From: Sulfitobacter undariae
Lineage (GTDB): Bacteria > Pseudomonadota > Alphaproteobacteria > Rhodobacterales > Rhodobacteraceae
Assembly (NCBI RefSeq): GCF_014196805.1
Contig: NZ_JACIEI010000009.1
Coordinates: 1-64,000 of the forward strand
Direction: 5' to 3'
DNA: 64,000 nt
Shown: piece by piece, positions 51,116 through 60,346 of the stretch
How the letters are laid out: each line of letters starts with the position of its first letter
Numbering within the stretch: the first letter of the stretch is position 1
The notes under the pieces: generated by a model
The model's database searches: none
Seen by the model: the letters and a program-made list of their open reading frames with translations, nothing else
Told to the model about the DNA's origin: nothing
Position numbers and translations under genes: made by a program

Positions 51116-52285
51116 ATGTCTCAAGGACAAACGGCTGAAGAATTCCGCGCCGAGTTGCGCGATTGGTTAGAGGCAAATTGCCCACAAGAAATGCGCGACG
51201 GTGGTATGACCGAAGATGGCATTTGCTGGGGCGGTAAGAATTGGGTTTTCACCTCTGAGGCGCAGAAGCAATGGTTAGAGCGTTGCGCGGCCAAAGGATA
51301 TACTGTCCCGACATGGCCCAAAGACTGTGGCGGTGCGGCATTGAACCGCGAACAAGAAAAGATTTTCACCGAAGAAATGGGCCGCATCAATGCGCGTTCT
51401 CCATTGGAGAGCTTTGGCATTTGGATGCTTGGACCTGCTTTGCTGCATTTCGGCACCCAAGAACAAAAAACACATTACCTGCCGCCCATCGCGCGCGGCG
51501 AGGTGCGCTGGTGCCAAGGGTATTCCGAGCCGGGTGCGGGATCGGATTTGGCTAATGTTCAAACCCACGGCGCAGATAAGGGTGATCACTGGTTGGTCAA
51601 TGGTCAAAAAATCTGGACGTCTTATGCGGATCAGGCGGATCAGATTTTTGCACTGGTGCGCACGGACCGCGAAGCGAAGAAGCATCTGGGCATTTCCTTC
51701 TTGTTGATCGACATGGAAGATGCCGGTGTTGAAACGCGCCCGATCAAGATGATTTCCGGCATTTCGCCCTTCTGCGAAACGTTTTTCACCGATGTGAAGG
51801 TGCCAAAGGCGAATATCGTTGGTACAGAAAATCGTGGCTGGGACGTTGCCAAATATCTGCTGACGCATGAGCGTGAAATGATTTCTGGCGGCGGTGCTGG
51901 CCTGTCGGGTGGCGGGCGTTCTTTGGGGGCGGTTCTGACTGACACGTTGGACACCCTTGACGCGACGTTGCGTGCTGACGCCATGCGCTGTGAGATCGAC
52001 GCACTGGCAATTGGCCTAACGTTGGAACGGTACAAAGACCAAGCCGAAGCAGGGCAGGGCGCCGGTGATGCCTCGGCTATGTTGAAATACATGGGAACCG
52101 AGTTGAACAAACAGCGTCATGAGATCATGATGACTGCGGGAGGGTCTGCCGCGTTGGAATGGGATGGCGACGTGGGCAACCGTGCGGGCGACTGGCTGCG
52201 CACAAAGGCGAATTCAATTGAGGGAGGCACGAGCGAGGTAATGCTGAGCATTGTATCGCGCCGTGTATTGGGGCTGCCAGCATGA
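51116..52285 (+). CDS. Acyl-CoA dehydrogenase, catalytic-type subunit
   Basis: The 389-residue flavoprotein has CQGYSEPGAGSDLANVQT (FAD-binding strand motif), IWTSYADQADQ, and a C-terminal GGTSEV-SRRVLG end. It introduces the 2,3 double bond of acyl-CoA. It does not have YEGT; a Glu (E252 in HEREM) fits the catalytic position of isovaleryl-CoA-dehydrogenase-type enzymes. GGGAGGA precedes the ATG. Its stop overlaps the next acyl-CoA dehydrogenase by four bases, and the pair may form one heteromeric enzyme. Substrate unknown. Confidence 0.92.
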   Translation: MSQGQTAEEFRAELRDWLEANCPQEMRDGGMTEDGICWGGKNWVFTSEAQKQWLERCAAKGYTVPTWPKDCGGAALNREQEKIFTEEMGRINARSPLESFGIWMLGPALLHFGTQEQKTHYLPPIARGEVRWCQGYSEPGAGSDLANVQTHGADKGDHWLVNGQKIWTSYADQADQIFALVRTDREAKKHLGISFLLIDMEDAGVETRPIKMISGISPFCETFFTDVKVPKANIVGTENRGWDVAKYLLTHEREMISGGGAGLSGGGRSLGAVLTDTLDTLDATLRADAMRCEIDALAIGLTLERYKDQAEAGQGAGDASAMLKYMGTELNKQRHEIMMTAGGSAALEWDGDVGNRAGDWLRTKANSIEGGTSEVMLSIVSRRVLGLPA

Positions 52286-53397
52286 GCAAACTTGTATTGA
52301 CCGAAGAAGAAACAATGCTGGCCGATATGGCCCGCGGATTTCTGGATGGCGCGGCGCCTGTGACCGCGTTTCGTAAACTGCGCGATGCGGGTGAAACCCA
52401 TGACGCGAAGTTGTGGAAAGAAATGGCTGATATGGGCTGGGCCGGTGTACTGGTGCCTGAAGACGCAGGTGGATCGGATATGGGTTTTGCCGCTGCTAAC
52501 GTTTTGGCAGGTGAAATGGGTAAGACGCTGGTTATGTCGCCGTTCCTGAGCACGGCTGTCATGGCGGCAACTGCATTGCGCCAAGTCAGCGACGCACGCG
52601 CCAAAGACGCATTGGCCAAGATCGCCAGTGGGGATGTAACCTACGCTCTGGCGATTGATGAGGGCATCAAACATGATCCCGATGCCACGACAATGGAAGC
52701 CAAAGCAGATGGCAATGGTTTCCGCCTGTCTGGTAAAAAGACATTTGTGGTCGATGGTGCCATGGCAGACCGCTTGTTGGTGCTGGCCAAAACGGAAAAC
52801 GGGCTGACCTTGTTTGACATCCCCGCTGACCGTGCCGGCATTGCACGTGAAAAATCCAACATGATTGATGCGCGTGACGCGGCCAAGATTGATTTTTCTA
52901 ATGTCGAAGCCACTGGCGATGATGTTTTGGGCCAAGTGGATGACGCGATGAGCGTTCTTAAACCTGCTTTGCAAGCTGGCCAAGCGGCTTTGGCTGCTGA
53001 AATGGCAGGCCTAACCGCTGGCGCGTTTGACATGACTGTTGGCTACCTGAAAGAACGCAAGCAATTCGGCACGGAAATCGGCCGCTTCCAAGCGCTACAA
53101 CACCGCGCGGCGCATTTGTGGTGTGAAACTGAAGTCACCGCATCCGCGATCCTGAACGCAGGCCGCATGATGGATAATGATCCCGAAAATGCCGATCTGG
53201 CGGTTTCTTTGGCCAAAGCCAAGGCCACTTCGACAGCGATTTTGGCCGTTCAAGAAGGTGTGCAAATGCATGGTGGTATCGGGATGACCGATGCTTTTGA
53301 CATGGGCTTTTACATGAAACGGGCGCGGGTTGGCGCCGAATGGTTGGGTGACTTTAGCTATCACGCTGAAAAAGTCGCAGCCCTGAGAGGATTTTAA
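52282..53397 (+). CDS. Acyl-CoA dehydrogenase-like, possible non-catalytic partner
   Basis: This 371-residue acyl-CoA dehydrogenase fold shows a helical N-terminal domain, a mid beta-domain (DGNGFRLSGKKTFVVDGAMADRLLVLAK), and a C-terminal helical bundle with ERKQFGTEIGRFQALQHRAAHL and VQMHGGIGMTDAFDMG. Neither the YEGT Glu nor an ER pair at the isovaleryl-type position is evident, so it may lack its own base. Directly coupled to the previous gene by ATGA. In steroid-degrading actinobacteria such paired genes make alpha2beta2 dehydrogenases; that comparison is inference. Confidence 0.88.
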   Translation: MSKLVLTEEETMLADMARGFLDGAAPVTAFRKLRDAGETHDAKLWKEMADMGWAGVLVPEDAGGSDMGFAAANVLAGEMGKTLVMSPFLSTAVMAATALRQVSDARAKDALAKIASGDVTYALAIDEGIKHDPDATTMEAKADGNGFRLSGKKTFVVDGAMADRLLVLAKTENGLTLFDIPADRAGIAREKSNMIDARDAAKIDFSNVEATGDDVLGQVDDAMSVLKPALQAGQAALAAEMAGLTAGAFDMTVGYLKERKQFGTEIGRFQALQHRAAHLWCETEVTASAILNAGRMMDNDPENADLAVSLAKAKATSTAILAVQEGVQMHGGIGMTDAFDMGFYMKRARVGAEWLGDFSYHAEKVAALRGF

Positions 53398-53399
53398 GA

Positions 53400-54221
53400 A
53401 TGGACATTCAAACACTGTTTGGCTTGGACGGTAAAGTTGCGCTGGTCACAGGGGGTGCTACGGGCATTGGCCGTATGGCTGCCGAAGCGCTGTTGCGTGC
53501 GGGTGCCACTGTTCTCATCGCATCGCGTAAAGGTGACGCATGTGAAGCTGTTGCAAAAGAATTGAACGCGCTGGGTGGCAGTGGCAAAGCGATTGGTTTT
53601 GCGGGCGATGTGGGCACCGAAGCAGGTGTTGACGCGCTGGTTGCTGCCGTTCAGGCGCATACAGATAAGCTCGACATTCTGATGAACAACGCTGGCATCA
53701 CATGGGGCGCGCCACTGGGTGAGTTCCCGTTCAAAGCATGGGGCAAGGTCATGGACGTCAATGTGGCAGGTGTATTCGACCTGACGCAAAAGCTGCTGCC
53801 GATGCTCAAAGCCAGTGGTACAGTTGATGATCCTGCACGTGTGGTGAACGTTGGTTCCGTGATGGGCGAACGTGAGATGGGCGACGGTGCTTACAGCTAT
53901 TCCGCGTCCAAAGCCGCCGTGATGCACCTGAGCAAAATTTTGGCCAAGGAATTGGCGGGTGAAGCGATCACTGTGAATTCACTGGCACCGGGGCCTTTTG
54001 TGTCGCGCATGACAGCGTTTGCTACTCACGACGAGGGCATGCGGTCTCGCGTTGGCGACGATGTGCCGTTGAAACGTGTTGGCCGTGATGAAGACATCGG
54101 CGGTTGCATGTTGTTTCTCTGCGGTCGTGGCGGTGCCTATGTTACGGGCGCTGTGATCCCCGTATCGGGTGGCATTAACGTAATGTCTGGCCCGAACATC
54201 TTTGAAGAGGCGATGCACTAA
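53400..54221 (+). CDS. Short-chain dehydrogenase/reductase (1)
   Basis: The 273-residue Rossmann protein has the cofactor loop GGATGIG at 18-24, NNAG, and the catalytic Ser ... YSASK pair (SYSASKAAV). The Arg-containing loop (ASRKGD) suggests NADP(H). It lies 2 bases after the dehydrogenase gene. A hydroxyacyl-CoA or alcohol dehydrogenase step in the pathway is likely; the exact substrate is not readable. Confidence 0.92.
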   Translation: MDIQTLFGLDGKVALVTGGATGIGRMAAEALLRAGATVLIASRKGDACEAVAKELNALGGSGKAIGFAGDVGTEAGVDALVAAVQAHTDKLDILMNNAGITWGAPLGEFPFKAWGKVMDVNVAGVFDLTQKLLPMLKASGTVDDPARVVNVGSVMGEREMGDGAYSYSASKAAVMHLSKILAKELAGEAITVNSLAPGPFVSRMTAFATHDEGMRSRVGDDVPLKRVGRDEDIGGCMLFLCGRGGAYVTGAVIPVSGGINVMSGPNIFEEAMH

Positions 54222-55150
54222 TGGCTGATATCCGTTTTGATAACCGCGTTGCGATTGTAACAGGTGCGGGAGTCGGTCTTGGCCGCTCTCACGCGCTGGG
54301 GCTGGCTGCGCGGGGCGCCAAGGTTGTCGTGAATGATCTGGGCGTGTCGCGGGACGGTACGGGCACTTCTTCCGAGGCGGCACTATCTGTTGTGGAAGAA
54401 ATCAAAGCCATGGGCGGCGAGGCGATGGCACATGGGGCTGATGTCTCGGATGAAGTTGCTGTCAAAGATATGGTCGCACAAGCGATGGCCCTTTGGGGGC
54501 GCATTGATATCTGCGTCAACAACGCGGGTATCTTGCTGGACAAGACCTTTTCCAAAATGGAAATGTCTGCCTTTCGCAAGGTGGTAGATGTTCATCTGAT
54601 CGGCTCGGCCAATGTGGCCCATGCCTGCTGGCCCATCATGCGCGAGCAGAAATATGGCCGTGTGGTACTGACGTCTTCGGCCTCTGGCCTGTATGGTAAC
54701 TTTGGTCAATCCAACTATGGCGCTGCCAAGGCTGCAATGATGGGTCTGATGAATGTCCTTCACATGGAAGGCGCACGCGACAATATCCGCGTGAACACAT
54801 TGGCCCCGACAGCCGCCACGCGGATGACCGAGGATTTGCTGCCGCCCGAAGCGCAGGAAATGCTGGCGCCTGAAACTATCACCCCGGGATTGCTTTATCT
54901 GGTAAGCGAAGACGCCCCCAGCCAAGTAATCCTTGGCGCAGGTGCTGGCAGCTATGCGGAAACGCGGGTCTATGAGACCCAAGGCATTACCTTGATGGGC
55001 GACGATAACACGCCCGAAACGGTTGCGGCCAAGTTTGACCAGATCCGCGATCCTGAAAACCAACAACAACTGGGCGATGCTTTCGGCCAGACCAAGAAGT
55101 ACGCCCTCAATGCAGCCAAGGCCCAAGGCCTGAAGCTCGACTGGACTTAA
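54221..55150 (+). CDS. Short-chain dehydrogenase, 17-beta-HSD4/MFE-2-like (2)
   Basis: The 309 residues match the dehydrogenase domain of type-4 17-beta-hydroxysteroid dehydrogenase / multifunctional enzyme 2: [50 protein letters not shown], and the long C-terminal tail after the core. The preferred substrates of that family are (3R)-hydroxyacyl-CoA esters, which matches the MaoC-type hydratase nearby. Its start overlaps the stop of the first SDR. Confidence 0.92.
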   Translation: MADIRFDNRVAIVTGAGVGLGRSHALGLAARGAKVVVNDLGVSRDGTGTSSEAALSVVEEIKAMGGEAMAHGADVSDEVAVKDMVAQAMALWGRIDICVNNAGILLDKTFSKMEMSAFRKVVDVHLIGSANVAHACWPIMREQKYGRVVLTSSASGLYGNFGQSNYGAAKAAMMGLMNVLHMEGARDNIRVNTLAPTAATRMTEDLLPPEAQEMLAPETITPGLLYLVSEDAPSQVILGAGAGSYAETRVYETQGITLMGDDNTPETVAAKFDQIRDPENQQQLGDAFGQTKKYALNAAKAQGLKLDWT

Positions 55151-55164
55151 TAAGGAGACTACCT

Positions 55165-56361
55165 ATGCGTGACGCAGTAATCGTATCAACGGCCCGTACC
55201 CCGATCGGCAAAGCCTATCGCGGTGCATTCAACAACACGACACCTCAGGCGCTGGCAGCCCATGCCATCGAAAACGCGGTAAAACGCGCAGGTGTTGACC
55301 CCGCCCAAATCCAAGACTGCATCATGGGTTCCGCCCTGCAGCAGGGCCACTCCGGTGGCAACATCGCACGTCAGGCCGCAATTCGCGCGGGCCTTCCTGT
55401 GACTGTCGCTGGCATGTCGCTGGACCGTCAGTGCGCCTCTGGCATGATGGCGATTGCCACCGCAGCCAAGCAGGTCATCACAGACGGTATGGATGTGGTT
55501 ATCGGTGGTGGTGTCGAGAGCATTTCCATGGTGCAAACACCAGAAATGCGCGTAAAGGCCGATGCTTGGTTGAAAGAGCACAAGCCCGACATCTATATGT
55601 CCATGCTGGAAACAGCCGAGACAGTAGCCGCACGTTACAACGTATCGCGTGAGCGTCAGGACGAATATGCCGCACGCAGCCAGCACAACACACATGTTGC
55701 GCAAGAAGCAGGCAAATTCGACGATGAGATCGTCGCAATGACCACCAAAATGATGGTGCAGAACAAAGAGACCAAAGAGATCACCGAACATGAGGTGACC
55801 TTGAGCAAGGATGAGGGCAACCGCCCTGGTACATCCGCCGAAATGCTGTCCGGCCTGAACCCTGTTTTCAAAGATGGTCTGACCATCAAAGAAGGCAAGT
55901 TCATCACTGCGGGTAACGCCTCGCAACTGTCCGATGGTGCCTCTGCAACAGTGATTATGGAAGCCAAAAAAGCCGAACAGATGGGCCTTGCGCCACTGGG
56001 TCGCTACATGGGCGTTATGGCAGCGGGTTGTGAGCCAGATGAGATGGGTATCGGCCCAATCTATGCCGTGCCGCCACTGCTCAAAGCCCACGGTCTGACA
56101 ATGGACGACATCGGCCTGTGGGAACTGAACGAAGCCTTCGCCGTACAGGTTATCCAATCACGTGACGTGCTGGGCATCCCTGACGAATTGCTGAACGTAA
56201 ACGGCGGCGCGATCTCCATCGGTCACCCCTATGGTATGTCTGGCGCGCGTATGGTTGGCCACGCCCTGATCGAAGGCAAACGCCGTGGTGCGAAATATGT
56301 TGTCTGCACCATGTGTGTTGGCGGCGGCATGGGCGCTGCGGGCTTGTTCGAAGTTCTGTAA
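55165..56361 (+). CDS. Thiolase (acetyl-CoA acyltransferase)
   Basis: This 398-residue thiolase has nucleophile Cys90 in RQCASGM, the catalytic His in [16 protein letters not shown] and a second Cys in [13 protein letters not shown]. It cleaves 3-ketoacyl-CoA, releasing acetyl- or propionyl-CoA, as the last step of the beta-oxidation set. Ribosome site AAGGAGA. All catalytic residues are present. Confidence 0.95.
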   Translation: MRDAVIVSTARTPIGKAYRGAFNNTTPQALAAHAIENAVKRAGVDPAQIQDCIMGSALQQGHSGGNIARQAAIRAGLPVTVAGMSLDRQCASGMMAIATAAKQVITDGMDVVIGGGVESISMVQTPEMRVKADAWLKEHKPDIYMSMLETAETVAARYNVSRERQDEYAARSQHNTHVAQEAGKFDDEIVAMTTKMMVQNKETKEITEHEVTLSKDEGNRPGTSAEMLSGLNPVFKDGLTIKEGKFITAGNASQLSDGASATVIMEAKKAEQMGLAPLGRYMGVMAAGCEPDEMGIGPIYAVPPLLKAHGLTMDDIGLWELNEAFAVQVIQSRDVLGIPDELLNVNGGAISIGHPYGMSGARMVGHALIEGKRRGAKYVVCTMCVGGGMGAAGLFEVL

Positions 56362-56384
56362 GCCTTTGTAATTTGCAAACAAGC

Positions 56385-56404
56385 GGGGCGGCTTTGGTCG
56401 CCCC
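56385..56404 (+). promoter_or_regulatory. Hairpin between thiolase and flavoprotein genes
   Basis: GGGGCG / CGCCCC with an 8-base loop lies in the 73-base gap. There is no T run, so partial attenuation or mRNA protection is more likely than full termination. Confidence 0.5.
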
Positions 56405-56434
56405 CTCACTGTCAATATGAATACAGGAGGCATT

Positions 56435-57427
56435 ATGCCCCGCGACGACTCCCACTTGCCACAGGCCTTGCGCGGTTTGCGCATCCCGCTGATTGCCTCA
56501 CCTTTGTTCATCATTTCTGTCCCTGCATTGGTGATCGCCCAATGTAAGGCTGGTATCATCGGTTCTTTCCCTGCGTTGAACGCCCGCGAAGCCGAAGGAG
56601 AGCATCCATTGCTCGACACTTGGCTCACGCAGATCAAAGAAGAGCTGGATCGCCATAACCAAGCTAATCCCGACAATCCTGCAGCACCCTATGCGGTGAA
56701 CCAGATTGTGCACCGTTCAAACACACGGTTGGACCGTGATTTGGAGATTTGTGTGAAACACGAGGTCCCGGTTTGGATCACATCGCTGGGTGCCCGTGTA
56801 GAAGTAAACGAGGCCGCCCATAGCTGTGGCGGTGTTGTTTTGCATGACGTTATTAACAACAAATTTGCCAAGAAAGCCGTTGAAAAAGGCGCTGATGGGC
56901 TTGTCGCTGTCGCCGCTGGTGCGGGTGGGCATGCGGGCCAGCAATCGCCTTTTGCCTTGGTACGTGAAATCCGCGAATGGTATGATGGCCCTGTCGCTTT
57001 GTCGGGTTCGATCGCCACAGGTGAAAGCCTGCTGGGTGCCCGCGCAATGGGCGCTGATTTTGGCTATGCTGGATCGCCGTTTATTGCCACAGATGAGGCG
57101 AATGCCGATCAAGCCTATAAGGACATGATCGTAGACAGCAGCGCCGAAGACATTGTCTATTCGTCTTTGTTCACAGGCGTTTGGGGAAACTACCTGAAAG
57201 GGTCGGTCAAAAATGCGGGTATGGACCCCGACAATCTGCCCACGGCTGACGCGTCTTCAATGAACTTTGGCAGCGATCGTGAAAAGCCCAAAGCATGGAA
57301 AACCATCTGGGGATCTGGCCAAGGCATTGGCGCGATCAAAGCTGTTGGGCCAGCAGGTGCAATTGTTGACCGTATGGCGGATGAATATTTTGCAGCAGGT
57401 AAAAAACTGGCTGCGGAGTTCAACTGA
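56435..57427 (+). CDS. Nitronate monooxygenase-like FMN oxidoreductase
   Basis: The 330-residue TIM-barrel flavoprotein shows PLIASPLFIIS and the conserved AGAGGHAGQQSPFALV (FMN phosphate / His active site), then GSIATGESLLGARAMGADF. The frame opens at 56417, but ATG 56435 has AGGAGG 4-5 bases upstream. NMO-like genes near fatty-acid operons often act as enoyl-CoA-related reductases or detoxify nitroalkanes; which applies here is unknown. Confidence 0.88.
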   Translation: MPRDDSHLPQALRGLRIPLIASPLFIISVPALVIAQCKAGIIGSFPALNAREAEGEHPLLDTWLTQIKEELDRHNQANPDNPAAPYAVNQIVHRSNTRLDRDLEICVKHEVPVWITSLGARVEVNEAAHSCGGVVLHDVINNKFAKKAVEKGADGLVAVAAGAGGHAGQQSPFALVREIREWYDGPVALSGSIATGESLLGARAMGADFGYAGSPFIATDEANADQAYKDMIVDSSAEDIVYSSLFTGVWGNYLKGSVKNAGMDPDNLPTADASSMNFGSDREKPKAWKTIWGSGQGIGAIKAVGPAGAIVDRMADEYFAAGKKLAAEFN

Positions 57428-57428
57428 A

Positions 57429-58079
57429 TTGGCCGAGCTTTTAATCATACGACATGGTCAAGCGTCCTTTGGGGCGGAAAACTATGATGTCTTGTCAGAC
57501 CTAGGCCGTGCGCAGGCGCGCGCGGCCGGGGAATGGTTGCGCAATATGGGATGGGTGCCAGACCGTGTGATCACAGGCGCGCTCAACCGCCAAATTGATA
57601 CTGCAAGCGAGATGGGATTTGACCCTGAACGCGAAGAACACGCAGGCTGGGATGAATATGATTTCGGTAGCCTTTTGCTGTCGCGCTTTGAAGGGAAAAT
57701 GCCTGATTTGCACTCAGGTGATCGCAAGCTTCATTTCAGAACCCTGCGCGAAACCGTGTTTCAGTGGCAGCGGGACGAGATCGAAAACCCCTATGAAACA
57801 TGGGCGGCATTTGTGGCCCGTGTAGAGGCGGCGCGCGCCGCAGCCGTGGATACCAAAGCCAAACGGGTGCTGGTCGTTAGCTCTGGTGGTGTGATCGGGC
57901 AGGTTGCCGCCGCATCTTTGCAAGCGCCTGCTGAACACATGATGAACCTCAATTTACAAATCAAAAATGCGGCTATGACGCGGTTTATGTTTTCGGGTAG
58001 CATGTTCTCTTTGAACGAGTTCAATGCAACGCCGCAATATGCCACGCCAGACGGCTTCAAGTTGATGAGCTACAGTTAG
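57429..58079 (+). CDS. Histidine phosphatase family protein (second copy in the region)
   Basis: The 216 residues begin with LLIIRHGQASFG (RHG nucleophile site) and keep LGRAQARAAGEW, GALNRQIDTA and VVSSGGVIG, which has Ser/Gly where His is usual in VVxHG. An upstream frame from 57267 is antisense-free but overlaps the flavoprotein gene, so the TTG at 57429 with GGAG about 11 bases before it is chosen. It sits between the flavoprotein and the kinase-like gene. Substrate unknown. Confidence 0.8.
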   Translation: MAELLIIRHGQASFGAENYDVLSDLGRAQARAAGEWLRNMGWVPDRVITGALNRQIDTASEMGFDPEREEHAGWDEYDFGSLLLSRFEGKMPDLHSGDRKLHFRTLRETVFQWQRDEIENPYETWAAFVARVEAARAAAVDTKAKRVLVVSSGGVIGQVAAASLQAPAEHMMNLNLQIKNAAMTRFMFSGSMFSLNEFNATPQYATPDGFKLMSYS

Positions 58080-58089
58080 GAATAAACCG

Positions 58090-59118
58090 ATGACCGATAC
58101 ACAAACACTCGATGAAGCGGCGGTATCCGCCTATCTGTCCGAAAATTTGGCTGGCTTTGAGGGACCGATGGAAGTCACCAAGTTCCAAGGTGGCCAATCG
58201 AACCCGACATTTATGCTCAAGACGCCTGCCCATTCCTATGTGCTGCGTCGCAAGCCGCCGGGTGTTTTGTTGAAGTCCGCCCATGCTGTTGACCGCGAAT
58301 TTCGCGTGCAAAAGGCGCTGCAAGGAACGGATGTTCCCGTTTCCAAAATGCATCTGCTGTGTGAAGACGACAGTGTCATCGGTTCGATGTTTTACATCAT
58401 GGATCATGTGAAGGGCCGCAATTTCAATGAACCTGCGATGCCTGATCTGAGCAATGAGGATCGCGGTAAAATCACGTCCGAGATGAACCGCGTGTTGGCC
58501 GCGCTGCACTCCGTGGATGTCGATGCCGTCGGGTTGAGCGATTATGGCCCAGAGGGTAATTATTTTGAGCGTCAGGTTGGTCGTTGGTCCAAGCAGTACC
58601 GTGCCTCCGAGACACAGAACATTTCGGCGATGGATCAATTGATGGATGCGCTGGTGGCTGAACGGCCCGAAGATGACGGGCAGCGTACCTTGGTGCATGG
58701 GGATTACCGGATCGATAACATGATCTTTGATGCGACCTCTACTGATTGTCGTGCCATCCTCGATTGGGAGCTCTCAACCATTGGTCATCCATTTGCTGAT
58801 TTGGCTGCGGTGATCATGCAGTGGCAATTGCCATCGGGCAGTGAAGGCCGCGGGATGGGCGGCTTGGACCGTGCAGCATTGGGTCTGCCAAGCGACGAAG
58901 AATTCATCGCCGCATATTGTGAACGCCGTGGCCTGAACGGCATCGACAATTTCGGCTATTACCTTGGCTTTACGTTCTTCCGCATGGCCGCGATCATTCA
59001 AGGTGTGCTAAAGCGCGCGCTGGATGGGAACGCATCTAATCCCGAACGTGCAATGAAAGTGGGTGCCTTCGTGCCTGTTTTTGCACAACACGGCCTTGAT
59101 GCGCTAAAGCGGGGATGA
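58090..59118 (+). CDS. APH-like phosphotransferase family protein (ACAD10/11 kinase-like)
   Basis: The 342 residues have the aminoglycoside-phosphotransferase/choline-kinase fold: LVHGDYRIDNMIFD (catalytic HGD) and ILDWELSTIGHPFADLA (metal Asp), with NPTFML/LRRKPPG in the N-lobe. In animals such a domain is fused to acyl-CoA dehydrogenase (ACAD10/11) and phosphorylates 4-hydroxyacyl-CoA. Given the beta-oxidation neighbours, an acyl-hydroxyl kinase is a fair guess, not a demonstrated role. The stop overlaps the IclR gene by four bases. Confidence 0.85.
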   Translation: MTDTQTLDEAAVSAYLSENLAGFEGPMEVTKFQGGQSNPTFMLKTPAHSYVLRRKPPGVLLKSAHAVDREFRVQKALQGTDVPVSKMHLLCEDDSVIGSMFYIMDHVKGRNFNEPAMPDLSNEDRGKITSEMNRVLAALHSVDVDAVGLSDYGPEGNYFERQVGRWSKQYRASETQNISAMDQLMDALVAERPEDDGQRTLVHGDYRIDNMIFDATSTDCRAILDWELSTIGHPFADLAAVIMQWQLPSGSEGRGMGGLDRAALGLPSDEEFIAAYCERRGLNGIDNFGYYLGFTFFRMAAIIQGVLKRALDGNASNPERAMKVGAFVPVFAQHGLDALKRG

Positions 59119-59915
59119 GTATGGAGCCGGTTGACGTAACGCAGGAAGAAAGCAAAGACCGTAACTTTGTTACTGCGCTTGCGCGCGGTCTGGAAATATT
59201 GCGATGTTTTCGCAGTGGTGACCTGACACTGACGAATAGTGACTTTTCAGAACGTACCGGCTTGCCAAAAGCCACCATTTCGCGGCTCACTTATACGTTG
59301 TGCGAATTGGATTATCTGGTGGCCGATAGCCGCGTGGGGACGTACCGTCTCAGCGCAGGTGTGCTGCGCCTCGGATTTAGCCGCCTTGCAGCAATGGATA
59401 TCAGGGATCGTGCGAAAAACGAGATGCATGCGTTGCGTGTCGAAGGCCCCAACCCTTTTGTGACGGTCGCTTTGGGTGAGCAGCATAGAACAGATGTTAT
59501 CTATCTTGCGACGGACGCCTCAACCGAACAAGTGACTCTGGCTGTGCGTGTCGGGACAAGGCTGCCGTTATTTGGCTCTGCGATTGGCAAAGCAATCATT
59601 GCGGTCACACCCGAAGAACGTGTCGAACAGATTTTCGGCTTTGCCCGCCTTGAAGGAGACGAGGTCGAACAGGCTGCACGGGCGACCTATAAGCTGGCCT
59701 TGGAGGAGTACCGTGCAAACGGGTATTGCACGGGATATGGGAACTGGCGATCTGACGTATGCGGCATCGCAACGCCTGTTCATTCCCTCAGTGATGGCCG
59801 AATTTACGGGCTGAATGTGGGTGGCCCATCTTACCGCGTGAAGCCAAAACAGCTCGAGTCTGTCTATGCCGAAAGGCTGCTTAAAATGGCAGAAGGATTA
59901 AGCCTTCAAAAGTAA
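59115..59915 (+). CDS. IclR-family transcriptional regulator
   Basis: The 266 residues have a winged helix-turn-helix in the first 80 (ALARGLEILRCFRSGDLTLTNSDFSERTGLPKATISRL) and an IclR effector-binding domain (about 90-255). The last gene of the acyl-CoA operon, coupled to the kinase gene. Two palindromes in the next 215 bases, upstream of the importer operon, are likely sites for it. Effector probably an intermediate of the pathway; inferred. Confidence 0.93.
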   Translation: MSMEPVDVTQEESKDRNFVTALARGLEILRCFRSGDLTLTNSDFSERTGLPKATISRLTYTLCELDYLVADSRVGTYRLSAGVLRLGFSRLAAMDIRDRAKNEMHALRVEGPNPFVTVALGEQHRTDVIYLATDASTEQVTLAVRVGTRLPLFGSAIGKAIIAVTPEERVEQIFGFARLEGDEVEQAARATYKLALEEYRANGYCTGYGNWRSDVCGIATPVHSLSDGRIYGLNVGGPSYRVKPKQLESVYAERLLKMAEGLSLQK

Positions 59916-59936
59916 ATCTACTAGGTTTCAGAATCA

Positions 59937-59971
59937 AAACTCGGGCGCTTGCTCATTGCGGCCCCGAGTTT
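59937..59971 (+). terminator. Terminator after the IclR gene
   Basis: A perfect 9-bp stem, AAACTCGGG / CCCGAGTTT, has a 17-base loop. The T's form part of the stem. Confidence 0.65.
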
Positions 59972-60016
59972 CGCACTGCGGAATTTTAGCCATTTTGGCG
60001 CAGTGTGAAGCTTTGG

Positions 60017-60034
60017 TAAAAATACGTATTTTTA
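60017..60034. promoter_or_regulatory. 18-bp perfect palindrome upstream of the importer operon
   Basis: TAAAAATACGTATTTTTA is self-complementary over its full length. Candidate operator, on an A/T-rich site. Confidence 0.5.
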
Positions 60035-60111
60035 ATAGATTATGTTGATTGCCTTTCAACGTGACTCACGCAAATCCTCCAACCCTTTTGACATCAGTAG
60101 GCTCTGAATTT

Positions 60112-60127
60112 CCGAAACATGTTTCGG
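60112..60127. promoter_or_regulatory. 16-bp perfect palindrome, IclR/KdgR-like
   Basis: CCGAAACATGTTTCGG is self-complementary. The core GAAACATGTTTC resembles the KdgR-type IclR-family consensus with GAAACA and TGTTTC half-sites, which I know from enterobacteria. It lies 219 bases before the binding-protein start. Confidence 0.6.
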
Positions 60128-60346
60128 CGTATTAGTATGATATATCAAAAGGTTGTATGTATATTACGCAATTAAGAACCGCTAGTTATTGAAGGTTTTC
60201 GAGACGCTACCTGATGTTTCTTTCAGAAAACAGGCATCAAAATTGACGTGAGTGCTTGACTTAAACTGGTAGTATGCAACTCTGTTGATATGGCCCAATA
60301 AAAATGATCGCCAAATAGCGGCGGGCCGTCCTAGGGAGGAATACAA

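Larger units (their letters stand above)
59916..60346. promoter_or_regulatory. Promoter region of the importer operon with two palindromes
   Basis: This 431-base gap begins with a terminator for the IclR transcript (59937-59971). It continues with perfect palindromes at 60017-60034 and 60112-60127, and an A/T-rich stretch up to the GGGAGGA site before the binding-protein start. No small gene was seen. Confidence 0.55.

Noticed and set aside
52117-52983. 288-residue reverse frame opposite the acyl-CoA dehydrogenases
   Set aside because: Spans two coupled real genes on the other strand and shows no motif.
55186-56157. 323-residue reverse frame opposite the thiolase
   Set aside because: Antisense to an intact thiolase; the composition is rich in His and Cys from reversed codons, with no recognisable family.
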